Assembly (NCBI GenBank): GCA_002470695.1
Contig: DKNM01000080.1
Location: 2,390-43,863, forward strand
Direction of reading: 5' to 3'
Length of the DNA stretch: 41,474 nt
Source: Candidatus Neomicrothrix sp. UBA7388
Lineage (GTDB): Bacteria > Actinomycetota > Acidimicrobiia > Acidimicrobiales > Poriferisodalaceae
The notes beneath the pieces are model-generated. The model made no database searches. It was not told the origin of the DNA and was given only the letters and a program-made list of their open reading frames with translations. Position numbers and translations under genes: made by a program. How positions within the stretch are numbered: the stretch's first letter is position 1; each line of letters begins with the position of its first letter. This document shows positions 1 through 7,532 of the stretch, in pieces.

Positions 1-1041
1 GTCCCTGAAGGCCCCGACCCTTGGTGGGAACTAGACAATCGCGGCAAACGAGGAATCGCCATCGATTTGAAAACAGAGACAGGAAGACAACTCCTGGAAC
101 AACTCGCCGCTACAGCTGATGTGTTGGTGACTAACTTGACCAACAAACGCCAAAAACGCTTCGGCGTCACCGCCCAACATCTTCGCGAGATCTACCCGCG
201 TTTAATTCATGTCACTTTGACTGGCTACGGCAACGAAGGATCCGACAAAGATCGTCTCGCGTTCGACCACACAGCCTTCTTCAGCCGAGGCGGAGTCCTT
301 AACACAATGGGCGAGCCAGGCCACACACCACCCGGTGGCCGTCCCGGACAAGGCGACCACACGACAGCTTTAGCGATTCTCTCGTCCATTCTTATCGCTC
401 TTCGAGAGCGAGACCTCACGGGAGCAGGGCAGGACATCTCTATTGCACTCCTGCACGCAGCGATCTGGACAATGGGTTCTGACCTATCAGTCGGACTAGT
501 CACTGGGGAGGTTCCTCAACCGATAATGCGACTCGAGACGCCTTCTCCACTGGTCGGCCGTTTCCGATGCGCCGATGAGAGATGGATAATGCTAACCATG
601 CCCGCCGAAAACTATTGGGAAGGATTCTGCCGGGCGTTAGGCAAGTCAGAATGGTTAAGTGATTCAAGGTTTGCTGATCCGATAGAACGAGCTAACTGGG
701 GACCGGAGTTAATGATCATGTGCGATGAAGTTTTCGCTTCTGCCGCATCTCATATCTGGGCCAAGAAGCTTGACGCCGAGGGCATGGTCTGGTCGCTCAT
801 TCAGTCCTTGGACGAAGTAATTGACGATCCCCAAGTAGCAGCGCTAGGGGCGTTCGTGGAAGTGCCTGATTCCATGAGCTCCCATAGAACTATTAGCCCT
901 CCATTCGATCTACGCGGGTCCGACGTTTCCGTTAAAGGACCTGCTCCTGTTCATGGCCAACACACCCGCGAAATTCTTTCCGAAGTCGGACTTGAACCGC
1001 AAGAGATACAAGACTTGTTCGCAGACGAGATTGTTTTTTAG
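1..1041 (+). CDS. CaiB/BaiF family CoA-transferase (5' end outside window)
   Basis: Class III CoA-transferase, moving CoA between carboxylic acids or acting as an acyl-CoA racemase. The reading frame is open from base 1, and the first visible residues include NRGKRGIAIDLKT, the usual early motif of the family, so the start lies upstream of the window and the TTG at 67 is not a real start. The candidate catalytic aspartate is in GQGDHTTA (Asp codon at 355-357), matching the GD-x-x-x-G/A position of E. coli CaiB and formyl-CoA transferase. About 346 residues are visible of an expected ~390-410. It ends 6 bp before the convergent J-domain gene. The substrate cannot be told from sequence; family assignment is secure. 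Confidence 0.9.
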   Translation, partial: VPEGPDPWWELDNRGKRGIAIDLKTETGRQLLEQLAATADVLVTNLTNKRQKRFGVTAQHLREIYPRLIHVTLTGYGNEGSDKDRLAFDHTAFFSRGGVLNTMGEPGHTPPGGRPGQGDHTTALAILSSILIALRERDLTGAGQDISIALLHAAIWTMGSDLSVGLVTGEVPQPIMRLETPSPLVGRFRCADERWIMLTMPAENYWEGFCRALGKSEWLSDSRFADPIERANWGPELMIMCDEVFASAASHIWAKKLDAEGMVWSLIQSLDEVIDDPQVAALGAFVEVPDSMSSHRTISPPFDLRGSDVSVKGPAPVHGQHTREILSEVGLEPQEIQDLFADEIVF

Positions 1042-1047
1042 CTGCAG

Positions 1048-1731
1048 CTACTGGCTAAAGGACTCAACGCAATAGTTTTTATTGGCTTCCTGCGGATCGG
1101 AAATTCTGTAGGCATTTGGGTGTCCGGCATAGTTGCGACAATACGAACCCTCTATCGGCCCCTTTATTTCTCGCACGATGAGCAGCGCGCCGGCTTGATC
1201 GCAGCCGAAGGGTTTCGTGATCTCCCCGTTGTCAGACTGAGATAGACACTCTTGTACCGGTATTTGCCTCGGAGCACTACCCGTTGCGAACGCCGAAAAG
1301 ACCAGAATTGTGACCCCGGTAGCTGCTATGAGAAGCCACGGAAGTGCTCGCAGTATCAGAGCAATTATGGGATTTCTTACTTCAAATCTAGGGATATCAG
1401 AATCGTCGAGGTCGAGATCCTCCTCGTACCACTGTTCTTCCCACTCTTGTCGTTCGCGGTTAGTAATTTTGTTTTTTTGGTGTCGTTCCTTGTCGTAAGC
1501 CTTTCTCAGCTCTTCTGAGCCAAGGACTCGCCACGCCTCGTTAATCTCCAACATCCGAATTTCTGCTATCCGCGCTTCCTCTGCCGGTGCGTCGACCATT
1601 GCATCTGGATGGTTTGCTCGGGCAGCAGAAATCCACGCGCGACGAATCACCTCGTATCCAGCGTCGGGGGCAACCCCCAATATCGAATAGTGGTCGTTCG
1701 GAACAGTCACAAGGTCTCCAACCTGCAACAT
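1048..1731 (-). CDS. Membrane-anchored J-domain protein with extracytoplasmic Cys domain
   Basis: A 227-residue type III (J-domain only) co-chaperone. Residues ~13-82 form the J domain with the invariant HPD at 41-43. A charged linker follows, then one membrane helix (~122-148, NPIIALILRALPW onward), and a ~75-residue C-terminal part with four cysteines (CLSQ, FGCD, SYCRN, NYCV) that resembles by eye the septum-formation/LppU-like extracytoplasmic domain of actinobacteria. The topology would put the J domain in the cytoplasm, recruiting DnaK to the membrane, with the Cys domain outside. The ATG at 1731 lies 9 bases after a TAGCTT box that overlaps the promoter of the divergent zinc-ribbon gene. 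The J domain is certain; the C-terminal comparison is tentative. Confidence 0.85.
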   Translation of the reverse strand: MLQVGDLVTVPNDHYSILGVAPDAGYEVIRRAWISAARANHPDAMVDAPAEEARIAEIRMLEINEAWRVLGSEELRKAYDKERHQKNKITNRERQEWEEQWYEEDLDLDDSDIPRFEVRNPIIALILRALPWLLIAATGVTILVFSAFATGSAPRQIPVQECLSQSDNGEITKPFGCDQAGALLIVREIKGPIEGSYCRNYAGHPNAYRISDPQEANKNYCVESFSQ

Positions 1732-1744
1732 ACAACCGCCAAGC

Positions 1745-1750
1745 TACGGT
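1745..1750 (+). promoter_or_regulatory. -10 box TACGGT of leaderless zinc-ribbon gene
   Basis: TACGGT is followed by exactly 6 bases and then the GTG at 1757, so transcription should begin at the start codon. On the minus strand TAGCTT (1741-1746) overlaps it by two bases and may serve the divergent J-domain gene, so the two promoters probably exclude each other. Confidence 0.55.
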
Positions 1751-1756
1751 GTTGTT

Positions 1757-2077
1757 GTGGATGAGTTGCAATGTCCCGCCTGCGGAGAAACCGAAGAGCT
1801 GGTGGGAACGACAAAGAACGACTTAATAGAAGTCACGTGTCAACTTTGCGACCAGAAATGGGAGAGGGATCCGAACGCAGTTCCAGGATGTGATCGCTGC
1901 GGCGGGAGCGATATGGAAGGCGCTATCAAAGCGATTGTAGAGAAGTCTCGCGGTAGCCAGCTTTCTATCGTTGCTACTCAGGTCGTCTACCTATGCAAGG
2001 TTTGCGACGAGAAGGTACTCGCTTCATACAGGGTTGGCAGAAGTCCCCTGATGCCCGATCAGCTGCCCACGGATTAG
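1757..2077 (+). CDS. Small zinc-ribbon protein, function unknown
   Basis: A 106-residue protein with four CxxC pairs: CPAC (6-9), CQLC (~28-31), CDRC (~45-48) and CKVC (~84-87), which could bind two zinc ions as paired zinc ribbons. A hydrophobic beta stretch (SIVATQVVYLC) leads into the last pair. No catalytic motif is seen. The GTG start is supported by a -10 box 6 bases upstream and no Shine-Dalgarno sequence. It is convergent with prfC (14 bp apart) and divergent from the J-domain gene. Proteins of this kind often act in nucleic acid or chaperone roles, but nothing here shows which. Confidence 0.7.
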   Translation: MDELQCPACGETEELVGTTKNDLIEVTCQLCDQKWERDPNAVPGCDRCGGSDMEGAIKAIVEKSRGSQLSIVATQVVYLCKVCDEKVLASYRVGRSPLMPDQLPTD

Positions 2078-2091
2078 CCGTCTAAAGATTT

Positions 2092-3696
2092 TTAGCTATT
2101 TCCATCACCAAGCCACTCTTGTTCTGCAAGGACTCGTTCCAGGACTAGGTGATCTTTCTCGTTACTTATTCGCTGAAGATAAAATTCGTTCTCGAAGAGC
2201 GCGAGAAGAGCGCCGTCGCTTCGCGCCAGCACGGTCGCTCCGGGCAGCCGCTTTAATTCAGCAGCTGATGCAGTGTCGGTGCGACGCGCTACCGAATAGG
2301 GAGCGTTGGTCAACTCAACTGGCGCACCGAACTCATTTTCCAGTCTGTGGGTGGCGACTTCAAATTGCATGAGACCGACTGCAGCTAACACCGGCTCCAC
2401 ATCTCCAAGATCTTCATCTCGAAGAACTTGGATCACGCCCTCTTCGTCCAGCTGAACTAGGCCCCTTCGGAACTGTTTAAATCGACTGGTGTCTTTCACC
2501 CGAATTCTCCGGAATATCTCAGGGGCAAAAGAGGGGATTTTCGGAAACTCGACGGCTTTGTCGACGTAGAGGGTGTCCCCAACTCGCACGTCACTTGCAT
2601 TCACCAGCGCAACCACATCACCTGGCCACGCCTCTTCAACCGTAGATCTATCTGAACCGAACATCGTGTGAGCATATTTCGTCGCAAATGGCCGCTCAGT
2701 GCGACTTTGCGTCACGTTCATGCCTCGTTGGAAATGACCTGAGCAAACGCGCACGTAGGCGATACGGTCCCTGTGCGCCTTGTCAGTGTTGGCCTGGACC
2801 TTGAACGTAAATGCAGAAAATGGTGCCTCCACAGGTCTCGGAACATTGTCGATATCAAAACGCGGCGCTGGAGAGGGCGCTAAATCGACGACCGCGTCGA
2901 GCAATAAACGAACACCGAAGTTCGTTAATGCTGAACCGAAAAACACCGGAGTGACCTCGCCCGCAAGAAAACCCTTTAGGTCAATTTGACTACCAAGAGC
3001 TTCAAGTAGTTCTAATTCTTCACTCGCGTCTACCCACCCATCCAACGATTCGTCTAGCTCATCTATTGCCATCCGATGTTCTTCGGCTTCGGTTGACCCA
3101 TGCGCTGTTCGGTCATATTTGACGAAGCTTTCGGTACCGCGGTCAACAATGCCTTTCAAATCGCCGGGCACCCCAACGGGCCACGACATCGGGGTCGGAA
3201 GCAACTGGAGCATGTTTTCTATTTCGTCAACGAGTTCAAGCGGCGGCCGGCCGGGCCGATCGCATTTATTAACGAAAGTGAGAATGGGTATCTCTCGTTG
3301 TCTGCAAACCTCGAACAACTTGAGCGTTTGAGATTCAATGCCCTTTGAACCATCAATAACCATGACAGCCGCATCGGTTGCGGCGAGAACGCGATAGGTG
3401 TCTTCGCTGAAATCTCTATGGCCCGGAGTGTCAAGCAAATTCAACACACACTCTCGGTAGTCAAATTGCAGCGCTGTCGACGTAATGGAGATACCACGCT
3501 GCTGCTCTAAATCCATCCAATCTGAAGTCGCTGACTTCCGTCCTGATCGCGCTTTGACAGAACCAGCTTCAGCTATCTGACCCGAATAAAGAAGAAACTT
3601 TTCGGTGAGCGTCGTCTTACCTGCATCAGGGTGACTGATAATCGCAAAAGTGCGGCGTCTATTTGCCTCAGTTGCTAGCTGTTCGGACGACACCAC
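2092..3696 (-). CDS. prfC: Peptide chain release factor 3
   Basis: Translational GTPase that recycles RF1/RF2 from the ribosome after termination. The N-terminal G domain has P-loop HPDAGKTT, switch II DTPGHRDF and NKCDRPG, followed by EF-Tu-like domain 2 and the RF3 C-terminal domain (LMQFEVATHRLENEF). The frame is open to a GTG at 3735, but the GTG at 3696 is preferred: TACCCT at 3704-3709 lies 7 bases upstream, and the resulting 534 residues are close to the family's ~530, whereas the longer form (547) adds an unconserved extension. It runs convergent to the zinc-ribbon gene and divergent from the LLM gene. The family call is certain; the start is an inference. Confidence 0.95.
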   Translation of the reverse strand: MVSSEQLATEANRRRTFAIISHPDAGKTTLTEKFLLYSGQIAEAGSVKARSGRKSATSDWMDLEQQRGISITSTALQFDYRECVLNLLDTPGHRDFSEDTYRVLAATDAAVMVIDGSKGIESQTLKLFEVCRQREIPILTFVNKCDRPGRPPLELVDEIENMLQLLPTPMSWPVGVPGDLKGIVDRGTESFVKYDRTAHGSTEAEEHRMAIDELDESLDGWVDASEELELLEALGSQIDLKGFLAGEVTPVFFGSALTNFGVRLLLDAVVDLAPSPAPRFDIDNVPRPVEAPFSAFTFKVQANTDKAHRDRIAYVRVCSGHFQRGMNVTQSRTERPFATKYAHTMFGSDRSTVEEAWPGDVVALVNASDVRVGDTLYVDKAVEFPKIPSFAPEIFRRIRVKDTSRFKQFRRGLVQLDEEGVIQVLRDEDLGDVEPVLAAVGLMQFEVATHRLENEFGAPVELTNAPYSVARRTDTASAAELKRLPGATVLARSDGALLALFENEFYLQRISNEKDHLVLERVLAEQEWLGDGNS

Positions 3697-3703
3697 AAGA
3701 TTG

Positions 3704-3709
3704 AGGGTA
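3704..3709 (-). promoter_or_regulatory. -10 box TACCCT of leaderless prfC
   Basis: Read on the minus strand, TACCCT is followed by 7 bases and the in-frame GTG at 3696. This favours a start 13 codons inside the longest frame. Confidence 0.45.
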
Positions 3710-3810
3710 GAAGTAGTGCGCTCTACTGCCACCACTATTTACGGTGATATGTGCTAGAAGCGCTGTAGAGAAAACGGACGCCAATCCAGTCGAGAAGCAG
3801 AGGTGTAGAG

Positions 3811-4863
3811 ATGAAGTTAGCAACCGGAGCCGGGTACTGGGCCGCTGGGCCGCCATCAGAGGCGCAGGAGACCATGCTTGAAGCTGAGTCACTGGGCTTT
3901 CATAGTTTCTGGACTGCCGAGGCTTACGGCAGTGATGCTCTGACGCCTTTGGCTTGGTGGGGAAGTCAAACGAAGTCAATTCAACTCGGTACGGGCATCG
4001 TTCAGATGTCAGCGAGGACCCCTGCCGCCACCGCCATGGCAGCGATCACCATGGACCACCTAACCCAGGGACGTTTCATTCTCGGACTGGGCGTAAGCGG
4101 CCCCCAGGTCGTTGAGGGTTGGTACGGCCAGCCGTACCCGAAGCCGCTGGCACGTACCCGCGAGTATGTGCACATAATTAGAGAAATCTGCGAACGCGAA
4201 AAACCAGTTTCATTCGTTGGTGACCACTACCAAATGCCTTTCCCGGGCGGGTTGGAACTTGGCAAGCCGCTGAAGTCGACTGTTCACCCCCTTCGTCAAC
4301 ACATACCGATCTATCTGGGCGCCGAAGGGCCTAAAAACGTAGCTCTTTCTGCTGAAATTTGCGACGGCTGGCTGCCTCTTTTCTTCGCTCCCAAGGACAA
4401 CCAGTTTTATGCTGATGCCCTAAACGCAGGTTTCGACAAGGCTGGCAAATCGCGTATTGGAACCAACGGACGTATCCCAGAAGAAAACAATTTTGAAGTT
4501 GTGTGCCCGGTGTCAATTGTGCCCGACGACAACATCGAACGAGCCGCCGACCGCGTTCGTCCGATGCTCGCTCTCTACATGGGCGGAATGGGAGCTAAGG
4601 GAGCGAACTTCCACTACGACGTCTTTTGCCGAATGGGTTATCAAGATGTAGCCGACAAAGTTCAAGAGTGTTACCTCAACGGCAAAAAAGATGACGCAGC
4701 AGCCGCAATTCCTTTAGCCCTAGTAGAGGAAGTAGCGTTGGTCGGCCCAATGAGCAAGATCGCAGACGACCTGCAACGTTGGCGAGATACGGTGGTGACC
4801 ACACTCCAGGTCAGCGGTCCTCCATCGCTGCTCCGTAGCATCGCAGAGGTAGTAAACACATGA
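3811..4863 (+). CDS. LLM-class (probably F420-dependent) oxidoreductase
   Basis: A 350-residue luciferase-like TIM-barrel oxidoreductase. The N-terminus (MKLATGAGYW), the ESLGFHSFWTAEA helix, the LGTGIVQMSARTP strand and GRFILGLGVSGPQV are typical of the actinobacterial F420-type family that oxidises or reduces small organic substrates. The ATG at 3811 follows an AGAGGTG stretch and fits the family N-terminus. It overlaps the next gene by 4 bp (ATGA), so it is translationally coupled to the thiolase-like protein, suggesting that the two act on the same acyl-CoA or steroid-like substrate. Cofactor (F420 versus FMN) and substrate are inferred from family only. Confidence 0.88.
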   Translation: MKLATGAGYWAAGPPSEAQETMLEAESLGFHSFWTAEAYGSDALTPLAWWGSQTKSIQLGTGIVQMSARTPAATAMAAITMDHLTQGRFILGLGVSGPQVVEGWYGQPYPKPLARTREYVHIIREICEREKPVSFVGDHYQMPFPGGLELGKPLKSTVHPLRQHIPIYLGAEGPKNVALSAEICDGWLPLFFAPKDNQFYADALNAGFDKAGKSRIGTNGRIPEENNFEVVCPVSIVPDDNIERAADRVRPMLALYMGGMGAKGANFHYDVFCRMGYQDVADKVQECYLNGKKDDAAAAIPLALVEEVALVGPMSKIADDLQRWRDTVVTTLQVSGPPSLLRSIAEVVNT

Positions 4864-6332
4864 GCTCAGTGGATCCACGCACACCCGTACTCGTAGGCGC
4901 CGGCCAGTTCATCCAAAAGCCGGACAACCCAGTAGAAGCCATAGAGCCATTAGCGATGATGCGCGAAGCGCTAGAAGCAGCTGCGGACGACGCCGGTGCT
5001 CGGGCCCTTCTTGACCGAGCAACACACACTTGGGTCGTAAAGGGTGCATGGCCATACACCGACCCTGGCAGGCTCCTACGAAATGAATTCGGGAACAACA
5101 GCAAGACAGGTCTTTCGACAGATGGAGGCAACACGCCTCAGTCCCTCGTCAACAAGGCCTCGCTCCGCATCCAAAATGGTGAAGCGGACATAGTCTTAAT
5201 AGTCGGCGCTGAGGGCATTTGGAGCCGGAGACGAGCCAAGCGTGCCGGCGAAAGAATCCCATACACAGATCAGGCAGAAACTAGTCCAGACGAAGTGCTG
5301 GGCAAAGATGTGACCATGAGCCACCCGGTGGAACTCGAACGCGGCTTTGCGATGCCTATCAACTTTTACCCGATTTTCGAGTCCGCCTTTCGAGCATCAC
5401 GCGGCGAAACGATCGAACAGCATCGCGATCGGGTGAGCGAAATGTGGGAGATCTTTAACAAGGTGGCCTGCGCCAACCCCTATTCGTGGGTTCGTAATCC
5501 GATGACCGCAGAAGAAATACGTAACCCGGGACCCGCTAATCGGCTAGTGGGATTTCCGTACACGAAAGCTATGAATTCGAACTGGGATCTTGACCAAGCA
5601 GCCGCCTTGATCGTGTGTTCAGCCGAGGCTGCTGAAGCAGCGGGAGTCGCATCAGACCGTTGGCTTTTCCCCCAATCTGGCACAGACGGAGCAGACACTA
5701 ACTTCGTTTCAAATCGGCGTGATCTCCACTCATCGCCCGCAATACAAGTTGCTGGACGAAGAGCAATGGAGCTCGCCGGCGTATCTCCATCCGATATCGA
5801 TCATGTTGATCTCTACAGCTGTTTTCCGTCAGCTGTTCAGATAGCTGCAACCGAAATGGAACTAGGCATCGACCGTCAACTAACTCAGACCGGTGGGTTG
5901 ACGTTCGCAGGCGGACCCTTAAACAACTATGTGACTCATTCGATCGCCACCATGGCGGGTGTACTCCGCGAGGACGCTGGGTCAGTGGGGCTGTGTTCAG
6001 CCAACGGCGGGTACATAACCAAACACGCTTTCGGCCTGTACAGCACAAACCCCCCTGCTAACGGCTTCCTACATCAAGATTGTCAGGACGAAATCGATGT
6101 CGTTCCTCGAGTCGAGTTAGACGCAGAGTATGTCGGCGCCGGAACAATTGAGGCATACACAGTCATGCATGGCAGCAACGGGCCGGAACGCGGCCTAGCC
6201 TCGATCCGCACACCAAACGGCCGGCAATGGGCGGGTACCAGCGACTCCGACCTGATGGAAATGATGATGACCGAAGAACACATAGGCCGCTCGGTTCAGG
6301 TCCTAAATGATTATTCTTTCGAACTGGACTAG
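4860..6332 (+). CDS. Thiolase-like protein (TLP1 type, no nucleophilic Cys)
   Basis: A 490-residue member of the acetyl-CoA acetyltransferase/SCP2-thiolase superfamily. The thiolase core shows GAGQFIQKP near the start, VGAEG, DLYSCFPSAVQIA (His/Cys loop region), GGPLNNYVTHSIA and the C-terminal SANGGYITKHAFG. At the site where true thiolases carry the acylated Cys (before the buried helix) the sequence reads DGGNTPQSLVNKAS, without Cys. An extra ~90-residue C-terminal segment follows the thiolase fold, as in the mycobacterial thiolase-like protein type 1 family. It may bind rather than cleave acyl-CoA, or use another chemistry. It is coupled to the upstream LLM oxidoreductase by a 4-bp overlap. 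Confidence 0.85.
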   Translation: MSSVDPRTPVLVGAGQFIQKPDNPVEAIEPLAMMREALEAAADDAGARALLDRATHTWVVKGAWPYTDPGRLLRNEFGNNSKTGLSTDGGNTPQSLVNKASLRIQNGEADIVLIVGAEGIWSRRRAKRAGERIPYTDQAETSPDEVLGKDVTMSHPVELERGFAMPINFYPIFESAFRASRGETIEQHRDRVSEMWEIFNKVACANPYSWVRNPMTAEEIRNPGPANRLVGFPYTKAMNSNWDLDQAAALIVCSAEAAEAAGVASDRWLFPQSGTDGADTNFVSNRRDLHSSPAIQVAGRRAMELAGVSPSDIDHVDLYSCFPSAVQIAATEMELGIDRQLTQTGGLTFAGGPLNNYVTHSIATMAGVLREDAGSVGLCSANGGYITKHAFGLYSTNPPANGFLHQDCQDEIDVVPRVELDAEYVGAGTIEAYTVMHGSNGPERGLASIRTPNGRQWAGTSDSDLMEMMMTEEHIGRSVQVLNDYSFELD

Positions 6333-6383
6333 CAGCAAAAGTTAGGTACAAGTCGCATCCACCACTGCCGCCTCAAATTTTTC

Positions 6384-6389
6384 TAGCCT
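6384..6389 (+). promoter_or_regulatory. -10 box TAGCCT of leaderless Ppx-like gene
   Basis: TAGCCT is followed by 7 bases and the GTG at 6397. No ribosome-binding site is present between them. Confidence 0.5.
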
Positions 6390-6396
6390 CTGCCAC

Positions 6397-7308
6397 GTGA
6401 GGATTGCGCTGGTCGAATTGGGCAACACTGGCATCCGTCTAAATATCAGCGCCGCAGGGCGCTCACATACTCGATGCCAACATCTGAACCTTGGGGCCTC
6501 AGTAAGTTCCCATGGCTCGTTCGTAGAAGAAGACATAGCGGCTATGACAGCACTAGTCACAGAGTTTATGACTGCCATCAAGGTTCATAACTGTCAGCGG
6601 GTGTTCGGTGTCGCCACTGAGTCGTTCCGATTGGCTGCCAACGGTCAAGCTGTCGCAGCTCACGTCGAACGAGAAACAGGCTGCCAAATCAGAATCCTGA
6701 CGCCCGAGGAAGAAAACGGTCTGAACTGGCAGGCAGCTGCCAGCAGCGCTGCAACTCTCGACCAATTGACCGTCTTGAGTCTCAACGGCGGAACGTTGGG
6801 CATAACTCAGGGACCAGCAAATTCAACAATGCCGGTGAGTAGCCACAGTTTTCCCTTAGGTGTCAACATCCTTGCGCCACGCACAACCCCTGATGGCTAC
6901 TTACCGGCCTCAACTCGAATTCGAATAGAACGTCACATAGGCGAGACCCTTAAATCCGAGTTCGGCGCGCCAAAAACCGTTCAGGTAGCTCTCCTGGGCG
7001 AAATGTCCGCGGGGCTAGCGACCTTGATACACACGATGCGTCGATCAGAAGTGCCTGAAAATGTCACAGGTCTAACCCTTGACTGCGCCGATTTAGGGCA
7101 TCTAATAAAGACCTTCGAAGATATGTCTCTTCGCGCTCGGCTGGCACTACCGGGCATTTGCCCACGAAGAGCTCCACACATGCCACTCGGAGCCACAATT
7201 CTTAGACAAGCGCTGCGTTCGATCGGTGCAAATACCGCGACGGTTAGGACAGTTGGTTTAAAAGACAGCATTTTTCGGAAGCTTGCAATCGAAGCGAAAG
7301 CGGCTTAA
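6397..7308 (+). CDS. Degenerate Ppx/GppA-like protein
   Basis: A 303-residue protein with the outline of exopolyphosphatase/pppGpp phosphohydrolases of the ASKHA fold: VELGNTGIRL at the N-terminus (phosphate-1 loop of the family: LGSNTIRL), GVATESFRLAANG (family ATSALRxAxN), ILTPEEENGLNW (family V.SGEEEA), a PLGVNIL strand and LPGICPRRAPHMPLGATIL (family LPPERAD...G..IL). The second phosphate loop, usually DIGGGS, reads SLNGGTLG here, so the acidic and glycine-rich residues are lost, and polyphosphate or ppGpp hydrolysis is doubtful. Its GTG start follows a leaderless -10 box. It precedes the leuA leader but with a separate control region between. The fold is fairly sure, the activity is not. 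Confidence 0.7.
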   Translation: MRIALVELGNTGIRLNISAAGRSHTRCQHLNLGASVSSHGSFVEEDIAAMTALVTEFMTAIKVHNCQRVFGVATESFRLAANGQAVAAHVERETGCQIRILTPEEENGLNWQAAASSAATLDQLTVLSLNGGTLGITQGPANSTMPVSSHSFPLGVNILAPRTTPDGYLPASTRIRIERHIGETLKSEFGAPKTVQVALLGEMSAGLATLIHTMRRSEVPENVTGLTLDCADLGHLIKTFEDMSLRARLALPGICPRRAPHMPLGATILRQALRSIGANTATVRTVGLKDSIFRKLAIEAKAA

Positions 7309-7353
7309 GCGCTCAAGGTCTTTGCACCAAGACGCTAATCGGGTGCTATCGTG

Positions 7354-7398
7354 ATGCTCGTGAACGGATCGCTGCGCGGACTGCTTCTTCTTACTTAG
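7354..7398 (+). CDS. leuL: leuA leader peptide (14 residues, Leu-rich)
   Basis: A 14-codon ORF, MLVNGSLRGLLLLT, with six leucines, four of them consecutive (CTG CTT CTT CTT at 7381-7392), just before the stop TAG at 7396. A GTG at 7351 is an alternative start in the same frame, and GGGTG at 7341-7345 can serve as a weak ribosome-binding site. It lies 134 bp upstream of leuA and its stop codon enters the first base pair of a 9-bp hairpin. This is the standard arrangement of amino-acid attenuation: a ribosome stalling on Leu codons changes the fold of the downstream leader. Leucine leader peptides upstream of leuA are known in actinobacteria. Confidence 0.82.
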   Translation: MLVNGSLRGLLLLT

Positions 7399-7487
7399 GC
7401 GAGGGCTAACAATAGCGGCCCTCGCCATAACCTCCTGTGCCGAAAGGTCGGGGGGTTCTTCTGCTTTTGTAGGCAGAAGTGGGCGAG
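7398..7487 (+). promoter_or_regulatory. leuA attenuator with alternative hairpins
   Basis: Three pairing options are visible. Stem A is 7398-7406 with 7418-7426 (GGCGAGGGC/GCCCTCGCC, 9 bp perfect, 11-base loop). Stem B is 7458-7464 with 7473-7479 (CTTCTGC/GCAGAAG, 7 bp). CTCGCC (7421-7426), half of stem A, can instead pair with GGCGAG at 7482-7487, enclosing stem B. In addition CCTCC (7431-7435) is complementary to the leuA Shine-Dalgarno GGAGG (7520-7524). No T-tract follows stem B, so control may act on translation initiation or through a pseudoknot rather than a classical terminator. Confidence 0.65.
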
Positions 7488-7519
7488 AGAAGCGACGTGC
7501 AGGGAGACATACCACTAAC

Positions 7520-7524
7520 GGAGG
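7520..7524 (+). promoter_or_regulatory. Ribosome-binding site deciding the leuA start
   Basis: GGAGG is placed 8 bases before the ATG at 7533. It fixes the leuA start there rather than at the in-frame GTG at 7479, which lies inside stem B of the attenuator. Confidence 0.85.
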
Positions 7525-7532
7525 AAAATCTC

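Noticed and set aside
451..480. Possible loss of the catalytic Asp in the CaiB-type protein (ALLHAAIW where relatives often have LLD)
   Set aside because: The nucleophilic Asp of this family lies in the GD-x-x-x motif, which is intact here (GDHTTA at about 352-366).
7479..7532. In-frame GTG at 7479 as leuA start
   Set aside because: It lies in the attenuator stem; the ATG at 7533 has GGAGG at the right distance and matches the family length.
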